In this document: positions 24,184-32,324 of the stretch, in pieces
Layout of the letters: each line of letters begins with the position of its first letter
How positions within the stretch are numbered: the first letter of the stretch is position 1
Assembly (NCBI GenBank): GCA_037045645.1
Contig: JBAOIH010000001.1
Coordinates: 992,001 to 1,056,000 of the forward strand
Direction of reading: 5' to 3'
Source of the DNA: Nocardioides sp.
GTDB taxonomy: Bacteria > Actinomycetota > Actinomycetes > Propionibacteriales > Nocardioidaceae
DNA: 64,000 nucleotides
Notes under the pieces: generated by a model
Databases searched by the model: none
Told to the model about the DNA's origin: nothing
The model's input: the letters and a program-made list of their open reading frames with translations, nothing else
Made by a program: the position numbers and the translations under genes

Positions 24184-24705
24184 CTACGCGTCGCGGCACC
24201 CGTCCACGAACTCCACGAAGTTGTTCGCCATCACCTCGGATGTGAACTCCGCGAGGATCCATCGCTCGTCATTGACGTAGGTAAACAAGGCGAAGACTTC
24301 GCCGTCGGTGCTCGGCACGGCCCAAAGGCGTGCCGAGCCATGGGCTCCCCCGGTGACCCGCACTGCGGGGTCAGGGTCGTCGTTATCCTTTAAAGCGCAA
24401 ACCCACTCGACACCAGGGTGATCGTTGGCCTCTTCGCCTCGAAGCCCGAGGCCTTCCGCGACGGTTGCTCCTCCGATACGAGCAAACTCGTCTGCGGTGA
24501 GGATACGGTCGATGCGCTCAGCGGCGAGACTCGCGATCTCCTCGCTCTCGAACCACGCCATCACGTCGAATTCCGACATCGACTGGTTCTTGTAGACGAG
24601 GAGGGGCGGGTACTGATCGGGGTCTTCTTGAACGACGATGCCAAGGAGAGCCTTCGTATCATCCTCTTCGTTCACCCATCGCCATTTCCCAATGTAAGTG
24701 CTCAT
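24184..24705 (-). CDS. Hypothetical protein with unusual composition
   Basis: A 173-residue acidic, soluble-looking protein (MSTYIGKWRWVNEEDDTKAL at the N-terminus, EFVDGCRDA at the end). No family or catalytic motif is recognised. Codon use is clearly less GC-biased than its neighbours, with many A/T third positions, suggesting recent acquisition. A gene-free stretch of about 220 bases follows at 24706-24924. It is convergent with rlmN, four bases apart. Isolated genes of this size and composition can be immunity or contact-system leftovers, but nothing here shows that. Confidence 0.6.
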   Translation of the reverse strand: MSTYIGKWRWVNEEDDTKALLGIVVQEDPDQYPPLLVYKNQSMSEFDVMAWFESEEIASLAAERIDRILTADEFARIGGATVAEGLGLRGEEANDHPGVEWVCALKDNDDPDPAVRVTGGAHGSARLWAVPSTDGEVFALFTYVNDERWILAEFTSEVMANNFVEFVDGCRDA

Positions 24706-24924
24706 GAGCAGGACACTGCACTAAGCGACCGACAGTCGTAACCAGAGCGACCCGGCAAACAAGCGAGCGATCGCGTGTCAGTCGCGGGGAAGTTCGTTGC
24801 GACGCAGGCGTCGGTTGGCTCCGAGCTGCGTCGCACGCTCACGGGTTCCTTCGCTGCTCTCCCTGCCTGCCTTGCCAGGAGCAGGACACAGGGCAAGCGC
24901 GCAGGAGTAGGTCGTGCCGCAGGG

Positions 24925-25791
24925 TCAGGGAGCCACGTCGCGCCCATCGGCGAGCAGCGCGACCGCGTCGTCGACACCCTCGACAAGGTGGACGTACGAC
25001 TCCATCGCCCGCCCGCGAGCCAGCGTCTGGAGCAGCGGCCAGACCGGCAGGGTCTGGGTCCAGAACTCGTGCCCCACGAGGATCATCGGCGTCACGCGTG
25101 ACTCGTCTGCGTAGTAGTTCTCGCAGGCGTCCTGGAACACCTCTTGGATCGTGCCCGCCGCGCCGGGCAGGAAGACGATCCCGCCGTCGCAGATGTGCAG
25201 CAGGATCGCCTCGCGCTGGGCGTTGCGGAAGTACTTGGCGATGGCCGTGGCGAACACGTTCGGCGGCTCGTGACCGTAGTGCCACGTCGGGATGCCCAGG
25301 CTGTCGTGCGGGTCGGGCACGTCGACTGCCAGCGTGGATCGGACCCAGGCATCGATATCGGGCCGAAACGACGGGACGGCGGCCAACTCCGCCAGCGCCT
25401 CATCAAGGGTGGCCACATCGTGTCCGGCCAGCCGCCCACCCAGGTTGGCCGCCTCCATCGCGCCCGGACCGCCGCCAGTGGCGACGACGGTGGCGGTGCC
25501 GAGACCGTGAGCGAAAAGCGCTGCGTCAACATACCTACGACTCCCACGCTCAGCGGCGTGCCCTCCCATCACTCCGACGAGCCGGCGCCCGCGGATCCAT
25601 GCGGTCAGGGCCTCGTCGATCGCGTGGTCGTGCAGCACCCTGGCCAGCGCGTCCGGCTCGGCGTAGGGAAAGCGAGACCAGGCGTACGCGCGAGCGTCCA
25701 GCGAGTCGGCGTACGAACCTCCCGCGAGCACGCTGTCGTAGAGCTCGCTCGCGGTGTAGAGCGTGCTTCGCTGAGGATCGACGGGCGCCAC
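24925..25791 (-). CDS. LOG-family (lysine decarboxylase-like Rossmann) protein
   Basis: A 288-residue protein with the LOG/TIGR00730-type nucleotide-binding fold: GVMGGHAAERGSRRY near residue 83, a GGGPGAMEAAN motif and LPGAAGTIQEVFQ, the PGG-x-GT-x-x-E variant. LOG proteins release cytokinin-like bases from nucleotides or cleave other nucleoside monophosphates; the substrate here is unknown. The frame opens at TTG 25824, but I use GTG 25789-25791 because TATCGT lies six bases upstream. The second Gly of the PGG motif is Ala, an unusual substitution. Confidence 0.8.
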   Translation of the reverse strand: MAPVDPQRSTLYTASELYDSVLAGGSYADSLDARAYAWSRFPYAEPDALARVLHDHAIDEALTAWIRGRRLVGVMGGHAAERGSRRYVDAALFAHGLGTATVVATGGGPGAMEAANLGGRLAGHDVATLDEALAELAAVPSFRPDIDAWVRSTLAVDVPDPHDSLGIPTWHYGHEPPNVFATAIAKYFRNAQREAILLHICDGGIVFLPGAAGTIQEVFQDACENYYADESRVTPMILVGHEFWTQTLPVWPLLQTLARGRAMESYVHLVEGVDDAVALLADGRDVAP

Positions 25792-25797
25792 GGGGAG

Positions 25798-25803
25798 ACG
25801 ATA
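25798..25803 (-). promoter_or_regulatory. -10 element (TATCGT) of a leaderless LOG-family transcript
   Basis: On the minus strand TATCGT lies six bases before the GTG at 25791. Confidence 0.45.
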
Positions 25804-25808
25804 GCCAC

Positions 25809-25848
25809 GCGAGGCCCAACTCAACGCCCCGCGAGGCCCAACTCAACG
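25809..25848. repeat. 18-bp direct repeat
   Basis: GCGAGGCCCAACTCAACG occurs at 25809-25826 and 25831-25848, between the LOG-family gene and the RIO kinase gene. Four bases separate the copies. It is probably a local duplication. Confidence 0.8.
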
Positions 25849-25849
25849 G

Positions 25850-26707
25850 CTAGAAGGCGTGGGCGACCAGATGGGCGTACGTCTCCTCGGGGTCGACGTC
25901 CAGACCTCGTGCGCCGAACCAGCCACACACGTTGGCCACGTCGCGGTGCAGGAAGTCGAAGCCTTGCGGATTGCCGACGAGGTCGACGATCTGCGGCAGA
26001 TCAATGATCACCAGGCGTTCGCCGGTCGCGAGGATGTTGTATGCCGAGAGGTCCCCGTGCACGATTCCCTCCTGCGCCATCAGGGCAAGCGCGTCGACAA
26101 GTTGATCGAAATAGGCACGCAAGAGCACCGGCGAGGGACGCGTCTGCGCCAGCCGCGGCGCCGACTCACCCTCGGTGTCGCGCACCCACTCCATCAGCAC
26201 CTCGGTGCCGTCGATCTGCACTGGGTAGGGGACTGGTGCACCGAGGCGCCACAGCCGAACGAGCGCGTTCCACTCCGAGGTGGCCCACTCATACTTCGCG
26301 ACCTCGCGCCCCCAGTTGGACTTGCGCTTGAGGGCACGTTCGTCGCGTGAGCGCTTGACCGAGCGGCCCTCGGTATAGGTCGCGGCGCGGTGAAACGAGC
26401 GATGGTCGGTGTCGCGATAGCGCTTGGCGGCCATCACCACCGACGTGCCGAGATGCGGATCACTGCGTTCGAGCAGGAAGACATCGGCTTCCTTGCCGGT
26501 CTTCAAGATGCCGAGTTCGGTGTCGATGGCACCGCGCGAGATATCCACCCAGTCAGGTCGCGGCTCGGGGCCGCGACACAGCGGGTCGACCTCCCACCAG
26601 GTGCTCCAGCGTTGGGTGGACTCGTCGAGTTCGTCATAGGGCCGGAATTCGAACGTGAACTCCGGGTCAAGCGAGGGGAGCGGCTCCCCGTACGCCTCGT
26701 GCGTCAA
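25850..26707 (-). CDS. RIO1-family serine protein kinase
   Basis: A 285-residue RIO-type kinase. The ATP lysine is in VMAAKRY (about K95), the catalytic loop is HGDLSAYNIL (D219, N224) and the metal-binding aspartate is in VIIDLPQ (D236). The N-terminal LGILKTGKEADVFLLE matches the RIO flexible P-loop. Bacterial RIO kinases are poorly studied; eukaryotic ones act in ribosome maturation. I chose the TTG at 26705-26707 because TTTGGAG lies just upstream; ATG 26758 would add 17 residues (MSSTCPACHPS) atypical of the family. Confidence 0.85.
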   Translation of the reverse strand: MTHEAYGEPLPSLDPEFTFEFRPYDELDESTQRWSTWWEVDPLCRGPEPRPDWVDISRGAIDTELGILKTGKEADVFLLERSDPHLGTSVVMAAKRYRDTDHRSFHRAATYTEGRSVKRSRDERALKRKSNWGREVAKYEWATSEWNALVRLWRLGAPVPYPVQIDGTEVLMEWVRDTEGESAPRLAQTRPSPVLLRAYFDQLVDALALMAQEGIVHGDLSAYNILATGERLVIIDLPQIVDLVGNPQGFDFLHRDVANVCGWFGARGLDVDPEETYAHLVAHAF

Positions 26708-26733
26708 CGTTGCTCCAAAGAGAAGTGATGGAT

Positions 26734-26771
26734 GACATGCAGGGCATGTCGAGGACATTGAGGGACATGTC
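26734..26771. promoter_or_regulatory. GACATGC/GCATGTC operator-like palindromes
   Basis: GACATGC-AGG-GCATGTC at 26734-26750 is a perfect dyad, followed by a GACAT half-site and a perfect GACATGTC at 26764-26771. They lie between the divergent RIO kinase and M1 peptidase genes. They could be a regulator site for either. Confidence 0.4.
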
Positions 26772-26850
26772 GCGACTCCTCTCAGACGGAAGGAATCCTG
26801 ATCCTGCTCACAAGCATGGTTGTGTGCAACTGAATATCGGCCGATGCCCC

Positions 26851-26856
26851 TATGCT
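26851..26856 (+). promoter_or_regulatory. -10 element (TATGCT) of a leaderless M1 peptidase transcript
   Basis: TATGCT is six bases before the GTG, with no Shine-Dalgarno. Confidence 0.5.
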
Positions 26857-26862
26857 CCCGGC

Positions 26863-28251
26863 GTGAAGAAGACTCTCGCGACCCTGGCCGCAGCCACCAT
26901 GATCGCGACCCTGGGCGCCCAGGCGCTGGCAGCGCCCGCGCGTACGTCCCTCGACCCCTACTTCCCCCTCGACGGCAACCCGGGGATCGACGCGCTGGGC
27001 TACCGGGTGAAGGTGGCCTACGACTTCGACTCGCGCGTGCTGCGCGGCACCACGCGGATCCGGCTCAAGGCGACCCAGGACCTGTCGGCGTTCAACCTCG
27101 ATTTTCTCCTCGACGTCGACAGTGTGCGCGTCGATGGAGCCAAGGCTGCCTTCCAACGCCAAGGCACTCACGAACTGACGATCACACCGGCGACCGCGCT
27201 GGCTGCAGACAGCACGCACACGGTGGTCGTGCGCTACGCCGACCGGCCCGGGCGACACCACTACGCCGGGGAGCAGAACTGGAACGCGAACCGTCGCGAA
27301 GTGGTGGCGATCAACGAGCCGCACATGGCGCCGTGGTGGTTCCCGAGCAACGACCACCCAAGTGACAAGGCGCTGATGGACATCACGGTCGCAGCACCCG
27401 CCGGAATGCAAGCCATCGCCAACGGGCGCCAGGTCTCTCGCAAGAAGCACGGCCAGAAGACACTGTGGAGGTGGCGTTCGTCCCAGCCGATGGCCACCTA
27501 TCTGGCCTTCTTCGCACTCGGTCATTTCCAGATCGAGCGCGGCACGGACGCGGGCGTGCCGTGGGTAAACGCAGTGTCGCGCGGGCTCGGCAAGACGCAG
27601 AGCAGATTCGCGCTCAAGTGGTTGCGGCGCACTCCCACGATCTTGCGTTGGCTGGTCAAAGAGCTTGGCCCGTACCCGTTCGACTCAGCCGGTGGCCTTG
27701 TGACGTCCCTCGGCTTCGGCTTTGCGCTTGAGAACCAGACTCGGCCGGTCTATCCCTGGGCCGGCACCGAGGACTGGCTGCTCGTCCACGAGTTGGCGCA
27801 CCAGTGGTTTGGCGACTCGGTGTCTGTCAGCAAGTGGCAAGACATCTGGCTCAACGAGGGATTCGCCACCTACGCCGAACAGCGCTGGGCAGAGACCCAC
27901 GGGGGAGCGACCGCCGACAAGTGGCTGCGCCATCAGTACGAGGTGCTCAGCGCGGGCAACGAGTGGTGGCGGATCAGTCTGGCCGACCCTGGAGCGGAGA
28001 ACATCTTCGAATCGGCTATCTATCTGCGCGGCGGGATGGCGCTGGTGGCGTTGCGTCGCGTGATCGGCCCCGACACGTTCGCGAACCTGCTGCGGACCTG
28101 GGTGTCCGATCACCGACTGGGACACGGCACGACCGCGGAGTTCCAGGCTCTGGCCGAGCAGGTGTCCGGGCAGGACCTCGACGCGTTCTTCGCCGTGTGG
28201 CTGGCGGGCGCGACCCCGCCCCCCGACACCGCGGCGTACGGCCTGGGCTAA
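26863..28251 (+). CDS. Secreted M1-family metallopeptidase
   Basis: A 462-residue exported zinc peptidase. A signal peptide covers about residues 1-24 (ends ALAAPA). The zinc motif HELAHQWFG has H309, E310 and H313, with the third ligand E332 in WLNEGFATYAEQ; an ALENQTRP segment (288-295) corresponds to the exopeptidase motif. It is about half the length of PepN-type aminopeptidases, so the long C-terminal helical domain is missing, as in several secreted actinobacterial M1 enzymes. The GTG start follows TATGCT. It ends at a palindromic repeat. Confidence 0.9.
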   Translation: MKKTLATLAAATMIATLGAQALAAPARTSLDPYFPLDGNPGIDALGYRVKVAYDFDSRVLRGTTRIRLKATQDLSAFNLDFLLDVDSVRVDGAKAAFQRQGTHELTITPATALAADSTHTVVVRYADRPGRHHYAGEQNWNANRREVVAINEPHMAPWWFPSNDHPSDKALMDITVAAPAGMQAIANGRQVSRKKHGQKTLWRWRSSQPMATYLAFFALGHFQIERGTDAGVPWVNAVSRGLGKTQSRFALKWLRRTPTILRWLVKELGPYPFDSAGGLVTSLGFGFALENQTRPVYPWAGTEDWLLVHELAHQWFGDSVSVSKWQDIWLNEGFATYAEQRWAETHGGATADKWLRHQYEVLSAGNEWWRISLADPGAENIFESAIYLRGGMALVALRRVIGPDTFANLLRTWVSDHRLGHGTTAEFQALAEQVSGQDLDAFFAVWLAGATPPPDTAAYGLG

Positions 28252-28295
28252 CTGTGGTGGATCTGGTGCACCTGGTGCATCACATCCACCACAGT
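28251..28295. repeat. 45-bp palindromic repeat (copy 1)
   Basis: ACTGTGGTGGAT and ATCCACCACAGT (12-bp perfect arms) enclose a 21-base centre with a GGTGCACC core. It lies between the M1 peptidase stop and the end of the AbiEi-like gene and may terminate both. A related palindrome lies in inverted orientation at 29348-29396. Confidence 0.8.
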
Positions 28296-28310
28296 CCTGG
28301 CGGCGTTCGT

Positions 28311-29285
28311 TCAACTCGCCCTGTCGAACCAGGCCGACACGTCACACCCCGGACCGCAAGCCTGCGGGCGGCGCTCCCAGCCCCGACGGGCCAGGAGCAC
28401 CGCGATCTTGCCGGCGGTCGAACACGGCCGCTCGTAGACCTGGCCCCAAGAGATCCGCCGGGTGTCGAAGCCCGAAACCGCCGCATCCAGATCCCGCTCG
28501 AAGTCTCGCTCTCGGTCGGCGACCGAATCATGGTCGAGCCTTCCGTCGAGTTCGATCAACAAGTCGAAGTCGTAGGCCGCGTCGCGATAGAGCAGTCCCT
28601 GAGTTGATGTGCCGGGGAGTTGACGCGAGGCGACCGGCAGCCCGTGCGCTCGCTCGACGAGGGTCAAATAGCCATGCTCCAGAACCGAGCACGTCCCCTC
28701 GTCGATGTCCTTGAGCACCGCGGTCAACCACGCGCGGCGGCTGGCTCGTGGTCGCGCGTCGAGGACTTCCAGCAGGCGACCCGCGGTCGTACGCCTGCCC
28801 TGCACCGCTCTGCTCAGCACGGCGATGGCGTCGAGGTCTGTCGCGCTCCGGATGGCGACCTCGAGCGCAGCATCGTCATAGCGCATTCTCGGCGGCCCGA
28901 GATTCCATTGGACTCGCTCATGGAAGCGAGGGACCCGATGCACCTGCACGCCGAGGGGTGCGACGACGTGGCGCGCCCGGTCGACTCCGACCTGGAGCAG
29001 CGCTGCTGAGTCGCCGCGCCGACCCGGACCCTCGTACGCCCGCAGGGCCGAACCATGCACCAAAGCGGCGGGCCACACCGCGAGTACGCCGGCCCATGCG
29101 GATTGCAGCCACGATGGCTCACCCGTGTGATCGAGGTAGACGCCGGGATGCACCCGGTTGAGCAACCGGTTGCGCACGAGCCGCTGCACATCGGCCGGCC
29201 GATATCCGCATTCGTCGAGCTGGGCTCGTCGCACCACGCCAGCCTGCTCGCTGAGCAGTGTGTCGAGTTGAGGCCGAAACTCCAT
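28311..29285 (-). CDS. AbiEi-antitoxin-like/DUF559 protein
   Basis: A 324-residue protein. The N-terminal 80 residues resemble the AbiEi-antitoxin winged-helix domain (QAGVVRRAQLDECGYRPADVQRLVRNR, then RVHPGVYLDH). The C-terminal part resembles DUF559 nuclease-like domains (YDFDLLIELDGRLDH, then DRERDFERDLDAAVSGF), with D and E in PD-(D/E)xK-like positions. Such proteins are common in actinobacteria and usually lack a partner toxin; no AbiEii nucleotidyltransferase is next to it. The gene is bracketed by two inverted palindromic repeats. Function unknown. Confidence 0.75.
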   Translation of the reverse strand: MEFRPQLDTLLSEQAGVVRRAQLDECGYRPADVQRLVRNRLLNRVHPGVYLDHTGEPSWLQSAWAGVLAVWPAALVHGSALRAYEGPGRRGDSAALLQVGVDRARHVVAPLGVQVHRVPRFHERVQWNLGPPRMRYDDAALEVAIRSATDLDAIAVLSRAVQGRRTTAGRLLEVLDARPRASRRAWLTAVLKDIDEGTCSVLEHGYLTLVERAHGLPVASRQLPGTSTQGLLYRDAAYDFDLLIELDGRLDHDSVADRERDFERDLDAAVSGFDTRRISWGQVYERPCSTAGKIAVLLARRGWERRPQACGPGCDVSAWFDRAS

Positions 29286-29347
29286 CTCTGGAGCCTGCGC
29301 AGCCGAGCCGGAACTAACCCACCGAGAGATCACCCTGTGGAAAACGA

Positions 29348-29396
29348 GGAGTGTGGTGGATCCGACGCACCAGGTGCACCAGATCCACCACACTCC
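29348..29396. repeat. 49-bp palindromic repeat (copy 2)
   Basis: GGAGTGTGGTGGAT and ATCCACCACACTCC (14-bp perfect arms) enclose CCGACGCACCAGGTGCACCAG. Its centre matches the reverse complement of copy 1 in 17 of 21 positions, so the two copies are in opposite orientation around the AbiEi-like gene. Confidence 0.8.
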
Positions 29397-29420
29397 CGCC
29401 GTTGGCGCGCCAGATCAGGC

Positions 29421-29443
29421 TTTGAGTCCGCTGCGGACTCAAA
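29421..29443 (-). terminator. Possible terminator after DDAH
   Basis: A 10-bp perfect stem (TTTGAGTCCG and CGGACTCAAA) with a three-base loop. It lies downstream of the DDAH gene on the minus strand, without a clear T-run. Confidence 0.5.
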
Positions 29444-29461
29444 ACGCCAGCCGGCCAGACC

Positions 29462-29517
29462 CAGACTCAGACTCAGACTCAGGCCGATGGCCCATGGCCG
29501 ATGGCCGATGGCCGGTG
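29462..29517. repeat. Short tandem repeats at the end of the DDAH gene
   Basis: A hexamer CAGACT repeated three times (29462-29482) is followed by several GCCGATG/GCCCATG units up to about 29517. The second block lies in the last DDAH codons and gives a tail (IGHGPSA) beyond the usual family end. Confidence 0.7.
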
Positions 29518-30294
29518 CCGCAGCCGCACCGACAGGCAGGTCACGCAACCTTCGAGTTTCTCGAACTCGCTGATGTCCACGGCGATCACGTCGAGCCCGC
29601 GATCCTCGAAGAGTGCGCGTGATCGAGGAGCCGCAGCCGACATCAGCACGCGCTCGCGACCATCGGCTCCCGCTCCGAGGAGCACCACGTGTGCCCCGGG
29701 CTCCTCGGGCATGCCGACGAAGGAGTCCCACACAGAGGGATCATCTACGACCGGCGCATACCCGATCACCGTGCCGTCCGGCAGTGCCGTGACGGCCGAC
29801 TTCAGGTGCAGGACGCGTGTCAGCGAGACCGTGATCACCGCAGCGCCGAGCGGAGCAAGGTGAGCGGCCAACTGCGCGATCCCTTCGGGATTCGTACGCC
29901 CGCCGTGCCCGACCCACACGGTGCCGTCGTACTTGAGCACGTCACCACCGTCGAGTGTGCCCGGGGTCTCGATCCGCGCGATCCGGTAGCCGAGCGAGCG
30001 CAGGGTCGCTTCGGTCGCCTCCACCTCCGGCTTGCGCTCGTCAGCTCCTGGACGGGTGATCACGGCCAGATCGCCGTACATCACTACCGTGTCCTCGACG
30101 AAGGCCGCGTCCGGGCAGCCGTCGGCCGACGGCACCTCGATGGTCTCCCAGCCCGCGTCCTGGAGAGCGCTGACGTACGCCTCCCACTGTGCGAAGGCCA
30201 GGTCCACGTCGACCGGCGCGCGTTCGAGATGGGTCAGCAGGCCCTCGGCGAGACGAGGGGAGGGGCGGCGTACGAGGGCCTGGCGATTGTCCAT
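29479..30294 (-). CDS. Dimethylarginine dimethylaminohydrolase (DDAH)
   Basis: A 271-residue amidinotransferase-fold enzyme that hydrolyses dimethylarginine to citrulline and dimethylamine, or a related guanidino compound. The sequence shows PDAAFVEDTVVMYGD, PGTLDGGDVLKYDG and HLKSAVTALPDGT, and ends with LEGCVTCLSVRL carrying the catalytic cysteine. The start is ATG 30292-30294 (MDNRQALVRRPS). The last 12 or so residues come from short tandem repeats and exceed the family length. It lies beside the polyamine/amino-acid catabolic island. Confidence 0.88.
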   Translation of the reverse strand: MDNRQALVRRPSPRLAEGLLTHLERAPVDVDLAFAQWEAYVSALQDAGWETIEVPSADGCPDAAFVEDTVVMYGDLAVITRPGADERKPEVEATEATLRSLGYRIARIETPGTLDGGDVLKYDGTVWVGHGGRTNPEGIAQLAAHLAPLGAAVITVSLTRVLHLKSAVTALPDGTVIGYAPVVDDPSVWDSFVGMPEEPGAHVVLLGAGADGRERVLMSAAAPRSRALFEDRGLDVIAVDISEFEKLEGCVTCLSVRLRHRPSAIGHGPSA

Positions 30295-30327
30295 GCGCCC
30301 ATCGTGCCGCGTCCGCATCACCGCGGA

Positions 30328-31686
30328 CTAGTGTCCACCGACCAGTGGCGCCATCAGCCGGGCCAGCACCGAGCGGCGGCGCGTCAACCGCTCCTCCGCG
30401 TCGGCGAGAGTCATCGCCCGCAGACCCGTGTTGACCCCCAGCCAGCGCAGTGGTTCGGGCTCCCAACGCGGTGAACGATGCCCGACCCACGGCAGCCTGG
30501 TCAGCTCCGAGGGGCGGCCCAGGATCAGGTCGGCCAGCGTCCGGCCGGCCAGGTTGGTGGTCGTCACCCCGTCACCCACATAGCCACCCGCCCACGCGAT
30601 CCCGGACCCGCGATCGAGACCGACCGACGCGATCCAGTCCCGTGCGATGCCGAGCGGGCCGCCCCAGGCGTACTCGATCCGGGCTGACGACAGCGCCGGG
30701 AAGAGGTCCACGAGGGTTGAACGCAACGACGCGAACACGCGGGGCTCGCTGTCGTACGACGCTCGCACCCGCGAGCCGAAGTGATAAGGCGCGCCACGAC
30801 CACCGAAGACCATCCGGTCGTCGGCCGTGCGCTGGCCATAGATGATCAGGTGTCGGTGGTCGGAGAACGTCTCGCGACGGGCCAGTCCGATCTCGTCCCA
30901 GACCGCGGCGGGCAGTGGCTCGGTCGCGATGATCAGCGAATACACCGGTGCGATCGCGCGCCGTGCCCCCGCCAGCGACGGCGTGTAGCCCTCCGTCGCC
31001 CGCACCACCACCTCGGCCTTCACCGTGCCGTGCGCCGTCACGGCGCGGCCGGGCTCGATCGCGGTGACGCGGGTGCGTTCGTGGATTACGCCCCCGCGAG
31101 CCTCCACAGCCTCGGCGAGCCGGGTCGCGAGCAACAACGGGTGGATCGCGGCACAGTGCGGGGTGTACGTCGCCCCGAGCGTCTTCGACGCGCGCAACCG
31201 GGCGCGGGCCGAGGCAGCGTCCAGCAGGATCGGATCGTGCAGACCCCACGAGCGGGCGTACGCCACCTCGTCCTCAGCGCGCCGCAGTTGTGCGCCGCTG
31301 CGCGCCAGCACGATCGTGCCGCCCCGCGCGCACGGCACCCCCCATGAGGCGCAGCGAGCGGTCACCTGGTCGACGGAGTCCACCATCGCGTGGTGCAGGC
31401 CCAACGCGGCCGCGCGCGAGGAGGAAGGCAGCGCCGCCATCGTGGTCAACGAAGCGGGGAAGAGCGCGGAGGCCCAACCGCCGTTGCGTCCCGAGGCTCC
31501 GAAGCCGACGCGTTCGGCCTCCAACACCATGATCCGCAAAGTGGGATCCTGCTCCAGCAGTGACAACGCGGTCCACAGGCCCGTGAAGCCGGCTCCTACG
31601 ATCGCGACGTCGCAGTCGCGATCACCCGACAGCGGTTCGCGCGCAAGATTGGGCAGGTCCGGGTGCGCGGACCACAGCGAGGTCAG
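30328..31686 (-). CDS. FAD-dependent amine oxidase-like protein with probable CTG start
   Basis: A 452-residue DAO-type flavoprotein related to gamma-glutamylputrescine oxidase and other amino-acid/amine oxidases. The FAD Rossmann motif DVAIVGAGFTGLW is at 26-38, ARG-like GASGRNGGW follows, and GGYVGDGVTTTNLAGRTL lies near the end. The longest frame with a usual start codon (TTG 31566) would delete the first half of the GxGxxG motif. In frame, CTG at 31684-31686 overlaps the Lrp stop (CTGA) and has a GGGGCG-like Shine-Dalgarno, so I infer a CTG start. This is coupled to the Lrp gene. Confidence 0.75.
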   Translation of the reverse strand: MTSLWSAHPDLPNLAREPLSGDRDCDVAIVGAGFTGLWTALSLLEQDPTLRIMVLEAERVGFGASGRNGGWASALFPASLTTMAALPSSSRAAALGLHHAMVDSVDQVTARCASWGVPCARGGTIVLARSGAQLRRAEDEVAYARSWGLHDPILLDAASARARLRASKTLGATYTPHCAAIHPLLLATRLAEAVEARGGVIHERTRVTAIEPGRAVTAHGTVKAEVVVRATEGYTPSLAGARRAIAPVYSLIIATEPLPAAVWDEIGLARRETFSDHRHLIIYGQRTADDRMVFGGRGAPYHFGSRVRASYDSEPRVFASLRSTLVDLFPALSSARIEYAWGGPLGIARDWIASVGLDRGSGIAWAGGYVGDGVTTTNLAGRTLADLILGRPSELTRLPWVGHRSPRWEPEPLRWLGVNTGLRAMTLADAEERLTRRRSVLARLMAPLVGGH

Positions 31687-32147
31687 CGCACGCCCCAGGA
31701 GTACGTCTGCTTGACCAACTGCAGATACATGAACGTCTCGGTGGTCTCCACGCCCTCGATGGCGCGGATCTTGTCGGAGATCAGGGTCAGCAGCGCCTCG
31801 TCGCTCTCGCAGACGGCCTCGACCAGCAGGTCGTACTTGCCTGCCGTCACCACGACGTAGTCGACCTCGTCCAGGTCGGCGATGTCGGCCACCACGCGTG
31901 ACAGCGAGCCTCGCACGGTCACCCCGATCATGGCCTGCCGGGCGAAGCCGAGCTCGAGGGGGTCCGTCACCGCGACGACCTGCATCACGCCGGCGTCGGT
32001 GAGTCGCTGCACGCGTTGCCTGACGGCGGCCTCGGAGAGGCCGACCACCTTGCCGATGGCGGCGTACGAACGTCGACCGTCCTGTTGAAGTTGCTCGATG
32101 ATGGCCTTGGCGACGTCATCGAGATGGGGTCGGGAGCGCTCAGGCAC
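31683..32147 (-). CDS. Lrp/AsnC family transcriptional regulator
   Basis: A 154-residue regulator. An N-terminal helix-turn-helix (IIEQLQQDGRRSYAAIGKVVGLSEAAVRQRVQRL) is followed by a RAM effector-binding domain (DYVVVTAGKYDLLVEAVCES). Such regulators sense amino acids and related compounds. The start is GTG 32145-32147; ATG 32163 would add six residues. It is divergent from the PotD gene and coupled to the flavoprotein gene, so it probably controls both directions. Confidence 0.88.
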   Translation of the reverse strand: MPERSRPHLDDVAKAIIEQLQQDGRRSYAAIGKVVGLSEAAVRQRVQRLTDAGVMQVVAVTDPLELGFARQAMIGVTVRGSLSRVVADIADLDEVDYVVVTAGKYDLLVEAVCESDEALLTLISDKIRAIEGVETTETFMYLQLVKQTYSWGVR

Positions 32148-32148
32148 G

Positions 32149-32163
32149 GTGCCATGGTGGCAC
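32149..32163. promoter_or_regulatory. Operator-like palindrome at the Lrp start
   Basis: GTGCCA-TGG-TGGCAC is a perfect 6+6 dyad immediately before the regulator start, a position that suits autoregulation. Confidence 0.35.
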
Positions 32164-32324
32164 ATTCGACGACCCCACCTTCGAAATCGTTACTTTTCCC
32201 AAACGATCACTGCGGAATCCTTGCCGTGACGGGGGTCACGTGCGACGATCCAGCCCAGACTGTCCGAGGCCACCTGTTCGTGAGGTTCAGGAACCCGGCC
32301 CGGCCACTCGGGAAAGGGTTGGGC

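Noticed and set aside
28311..29285. A complete type IV toxin-antitoxin system
   Set aside because: Only the antitoxin-like protein is present; no AbiEii nucleotidyltransferase gene lies on either side.
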